From positions 1 through 9,827 of the forward strand of contig CAAHEK010000109.1 in assembly GCA_900772425.1 (NCBI GenBank): a stretch of 9,827 nt of DNA, written 5' to 3'. The translations under genes and the position numbers were made by a program. The notes beneath the pieces are model-generated. The model made no database searches and was not told where the DNA came from. It worked only from the letters and a program-made list of their open reading frames with translations. Source of the DNA: an uncultured Lachnospira sp. Lineage in GTDB: Bacteria; Bacillota; Clostridia; Lachnospirales; Lachnospiraceae. Below, piece after piece: positions 7,578 through 9,827 of this stretch (the first letter of the stretch is position 1; the number at the start of each line of letters is the position of its first letter).

Positions 7578-8656
7578 AAAACAGGCAGGAAATAAAGAAG
7601 GCATCTAAGAAAATGACAAGGAGCTTTATGATTTCTTTGCTGTTTTCAAGCATGGTTTTTGGAATATTTTTTATGACTGTAATTATTATCGGCGGTCTTA
7701 TGATATTTTTCCTGAACATGGGATTAATATTTGAAGAGTATAACAATCCTACAATTCTTACTATTCTTGTAGTTATATTTGCATTTGCAAGTATTGTGCT
7801 GGGAACTATTATATCCTTTGCAATTAGCCATATTCCACTTAAGCCGGTTCTTGAACTTGTTGATGGACTTAATAAGCTGGAGCAGGGAGATTATAAGACT
7901 CGTATTGCTTTAGGAAAGTCATCGATGATGGCAGAGCTGACAGATAATTTTAATAAGCTTGCAAGTGAGCTTGAAAATACAGAAATGTTAAGAACGGATT
8001 TTGTGAATAATTTTTCGCACGAATTTAAAACACCGATTGTCTCAATAAGAGGCTTCGCAAGGCTGCTTCAGAAGGGCAATCTTACTAAGGAACAGGAACG
8101 GGAGTATTTGTCCATAATTGAAGAGGAAGCAAGCAGGCTTTCGGATATGGCGACAAATGTACTTAATTTAACAAAGATAGAAAATCAGGATATTCTGACG
8201 GATGTTACTGATTATAATCTGTCAGAACAGATAAGAAAATGCATTCTTCTTGTAGAAAAAAAGTGGAGTGATAAGAAGCTTGAAATGGTTCTTAATTTCG
8301 ATGAAATTAATATTCAGGGAAATGAAGAAATGTTAAAGCAGGTATGGATTAATCTTCTTGATAATGCAATTAAATTTTCACCTGTGGGAGATAAGGTGGT
8401 TGTAGAGATAGATGATGAGAATGATGAAGCTATAACGGTAAGCATAAAAAACTTTGGACCTGCAATAAAGGAAGAGGATCTGCCAATGATTATGAATAAA
8501 TTCTTTCAGGGTGACCGTTCCCATTCAAAGGTCGGAAACGGAATAGGACTTGCCATAGTTGACAAGATTGTTAAGCTTCATAACGGAAGCGTGATATGTG
8601 AAAGTGATGATGAAAAAACAGTGTTTTATGTGAAACTGCCAAGAGTTTATTTTTAG
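7574..8656 (+). CDS. Membrane sensor histidine kinase, partner of the adjacent regulator
   Basis: The 360-residue inner-membrane kinase has two N-terminal membrane segments, about residues 17-47 and 60-86, joined by only about 12 residues (MGLIFEEYNNPT), so there is no real extracytoplasmic sensor domain. A HAMP-like linker follows (PLKPVLELVDGLNKLEQGDY, about 88-107). The dimerisation domain carries the phospho-acceptor His149 in FSHEFKTPIVSIRGF, the pattern of HisKA kinases. The ATPase domain has the N box INLLDNAIKFSP with Asn264, and a G2-type box VGNGIGLAIVDKIVKLHNGS near 320-339. In the G1 box the usual D-x-G-x-G reads NFGPAI (293-298), with asparagine in place of the aspartate; the same kind of change occurs in other Firmicutes kinases. 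It overlaps the regulator by 4 bases and uses AAGAAGG inside that gene as ribosome-binding site. The short loop resembles intramembrane-sensing kinases that respond to envelope stress; the actual signal is unknown. Confidence 0.94.
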   Translation: MKNRQEIKKASKKMTRSFMISLLFSSMVFGIFFMTVIIIGGLMIFFLNMGLIFEEYNNPTILTILVVIFAFASIVLGTIISFAISHIPLKPVLELVDGLNKLEQGDYKTRIALGKSSMMAELTDNFNKLASELENTEMLRTDFVNNFSHEFKTPIVSIRGFARLLQKGNLTKEQEREYLSIIEEEASRLSDMATNVLNLTKIENQDILTDVTDYNLSEQIRKCILLVEKKWSDKKLEMVLNFDEINIQGNEEMLKQVWINLLDNAIKFSPVGDKVVVEIDDENDEAITVSIKNFGPAIKEEDLPMIMNKFFQGDRSHSKVGNGIGLAIVDKIVKLHNGSVICESDDEKTVFYVKLPRVYF

Positions 8657-8665
8657 TTTAGAATT

Positions 8666-8670
8666 GGAGG
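8666..8670 (+). promoter_or_regulatory. Ribosome-binding site for the acyltransferase gene
   Basis: GGAGG at 8666-8670 lies 11 bases before ATG 8682, a somewhat long spacer. The open frame extends upstream to a TTG at 8664, but that codon overlaps the GGAGG itself, so ATG 8682 is the better start. Confidence 0.6.
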
Positions 8671-8681
8671 ATATACTGTGT

Positions 8682-9455
8682 ATGAATAAAGGTAAAAAAG
8701 TATTTTACTTTGATACTTTCAATGAAGATGTTATTGAGAGCGCAGACCAGGATTTTAAGCTGTCAGATGATTATAAATGGATTAATGACAATATATTTGT
8801 AAGAATTGGTTCATGGCTTATATATATACTTGCAATTATTATCGGGACGGTTTATTGCAGGCTTGGTCTTTTGATTACAATAAAGAATAAGAAGGCATTT
8901 AAGGAAGCCAATAAGAGTAAAAGAGGCTATTTTATATTTGCCAATCATACACAGCCTGTGGGCGATGTGTTTATCCCTGCACTTGCATGTATTAAGAGAA
9001 GGGTTTACGTGATGGTAAGTACTGCCAACTACGGAATACCGGTTATAGGCAAGATACTTCCGATGCTTGGGGCACTTCCAGTTCCTGAAAGCCTTAGCGG
9101 ATTTAGAAGGTTTAATGCTGCATGCAATAAAAGAATAGAGCAGAAAAGGTGTGTGGTTGTTTATCCTGAGGCACATGTGTGGCCATATTATACAGGAATA
9201 AGACCTTTTGCAAAGACATCCTTTAAGTTTCCCTGCGAGTTAGATGTTCCGTCTTATTGTATTACAACAACTTATCAGAAAAGCAGGCTGTTTAAGAGAC
9301 CAAAAGCAGTTGTCTATGTAGATGGCCCATTTTATCCTGACAGAGATATTAATATGAAGGCAAGACAGACAAAGCTGCATGATGAGATATATGCGAAGAT
9401 GAGCAAAAGAAGTAAACAGAGTAATTATGAATTTTACCAGTATATAAAGAAATGA
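8682..9455 (+). CDS. PlsC-like (LPLAT) acyltransferase, membrane-anchored, atypical motif
   Basis: The 257-residue product resembles the lysophospholipid/glycerol-phosphate acyltransferase fold that transfers acyl chains at the membrane. A soluble N-terminus of about 40 residues is followed by one membrane segment (about 43-66, WLIYILAIIIGTVYCRLGLLI). The catalytic motif block is FANHTQPVGDVFIPA (86-100), giving His89 and Asp95. This is HX5D, one residue longer than the HX4D typical of PlsC. The second block VVVYPEAHVWPYYTGIRPF (158-176) takes the place of the canonical FPEGTRS, with PEA instead of PEG. The stretch after it (DVPSYCITTTY) matches the P-x-x-P-x-x strand after the active site in PlsC. 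No signal peptide is seen. It starts 25 bases after the kinase gene with no terminator between, and the next gene follows after 8 bases. Fold assignment is fairly good. The acceptor is unknown; the GT8 neighbour hints at a glycolipid or surface polysaccharide, which is inference. Confidence 0.75.
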   Translation: MNKGKKVFYFDTFNEDVIESADQDFKLSDDYKWINDNIFVRIGSWLIYILAIIIGTVYCRLGLLITIKNKKAFKEANKSKRGYFIFANHTQPVGDVFIPALACIKRRVYVMVSTANYGIPVIGKILPMLGALPVPESLSGFRRFNAACNKRIEQKRCVVVYPEAHVWPYYTGIRPFAKTSFKFPCELDVPSYCITTTYQKSRLFKRPKAVVYVDGPFYPDRDINMKARQTKLHDEIYAKMSKRSKQSNYEFYQYIKK

Positions 9456-9463
9456 GGCGGTAT

Positions 9464-9827
9464 ATGAATATACTATATTGCGGAGATAAGAATATCGAAA
9501 GAGGTCTTTTGATGTCAGTTCTTTCGTTGATTGATAATGTAAATGAACCGCTTAATGTATATGTGCTCACACTTAATGTTGAGTACAATGGGAGAACATT
9601 TTTGCCGGTATCTGATGAAGCAGTTTCATATATTGATGTGTTGCTTAGAAAACAGCATGAAGAAAGCTTTTGTATAAAGATAGACATGACACAGAGATTT
9701 AACAGGATAATTCCTGAAGCAAATATGTCAACAAGATTTACACCATGCTGCATGCTAAGACTTTATGCGGATGAGATAAATGAGCTTCCTGCAAGGATTT
9801 TGTATCTTGATAATGATGTAATCTGCC
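9464..9827 (+). CDS. GT8-family glycosyltransferase, N-terminal part
   Basis: The frame is open from ATG 9464 to the window edge (121 complete codons), so only the N-terminal part of the gene is seen. It begins MNILYCGDKNIERGLLMSVL, as GT8 enzymes do with a first beta strand and a nucleotide-binding loop followed by a helix. It continues with the acceptor-side block RFTPCCMLRLYADEI and reaches RILYLDNDVIC, which holds the D-x-D metal and nucleotide-sugar site (LDND, about residues 116-119). These enzymes are retaining transferases that use UDP-sugars (glucose or galactose), often for lipopolysaccharide, teichoic-acid or surface-glycan work. The ribosome-binding site GAGG at 9454-9457 overlaps the stop codon of the acyltransferase gene, so the two are probably coupled. 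Sugar and acceptor cannot be told from this fragment. Confidence 0.85.
   Translation, partial: MNILYCGDKNIERGLLMSVLSLIDNVNEPLNVYVLTLNVEYNGRTFLPVSDEAVSYIDVLLRKQHEESFCIKIDMTQRFNRIIPEANMSTRFTPCCMLRLYADEINELPARILYLDNDVIC

Noticed and set aside
9349..9753. Reverse-strand open frame of 134 codons over the end of the acyltransferase and the start of the GT8 gene
   Set aside because: Both forward genes have motifs and ribosome-binding sites across this stretch; the reverse frame has no recognisable domain.

Overview
The window looks like a low-GC Firmicutes chromosome, most likely a Clostridia of the Lachnospiraceae type. This is judged by feel from AT-rich codon use, strong GGAGG ribosome-binding sites, tight gene packing, C5-pathway tetrapyrrole genes and a fused CobA-HemD. 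Species cannot be named from sequence alone. Every supported gene is on the + strand, and no gene-free stretch exceeds about 110 bases.

Region 1 (1-6042) is a tetrapyrrole operon. After the last 20 codons of an unidentified upstream gene come hemB, hemL, hemA, hemC and a fused cobA-hemD. Together they encode a continuous route: glutamyl-tRNA to glutamate-1-semialdehyde (HemA), to 5-aminolevulinate (HemL), to porphobilinogen (HemB), to hydroxymethylbilane (HemC), to uroporphyrinogen III (HemD domain), to precorrin-2 (CobA domain). No gene for decarboxylating uroporphyrinogen or for later heme steps is visible, so I infer that the operon serves siroheme and/or corrinoids rather than heme. Gaps are short or absent (TAGGAG stop/ribosome-site overlap, TAATG stop/start overlap), which indicates translational coupling. 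A 110-base spacer with nested TTAAGC/GCTTAA inverted repeats ends the operon and may act as a terminator.

Region 2 (6153-6872) is one gene for an AlkD-like HEAT-repeat DNA alkylation repair protein.

Region 3 (6903-9827) holds an OmpR-type response regulator overlapping its histidine kinase by ATGA, then a membrane-anchored PlsC-like acyltransferase with an atypical HX5D motif, then the start of a GT8-family glycosyltransferase that runs off the window. Spacing suggests one transcription unit, possibly including the alkylation-repair gene. The last two genes point to envelope lipid or glycan modification, and the kinase has almost no extracytoplasmic loop, as in membrane-stress sensors.

I see no rRNA, tRNA, CRISPR array, insertion sequence or phage gene. 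Most of the window is ordinary core metabolism. The points worth a second look are the repeat-rich spacer, histidine-to-tyrosine changes in HemA, an enlarged HemC domain 3, and the atypical acyltransferase next to an intramembrane-sensing type kinase.
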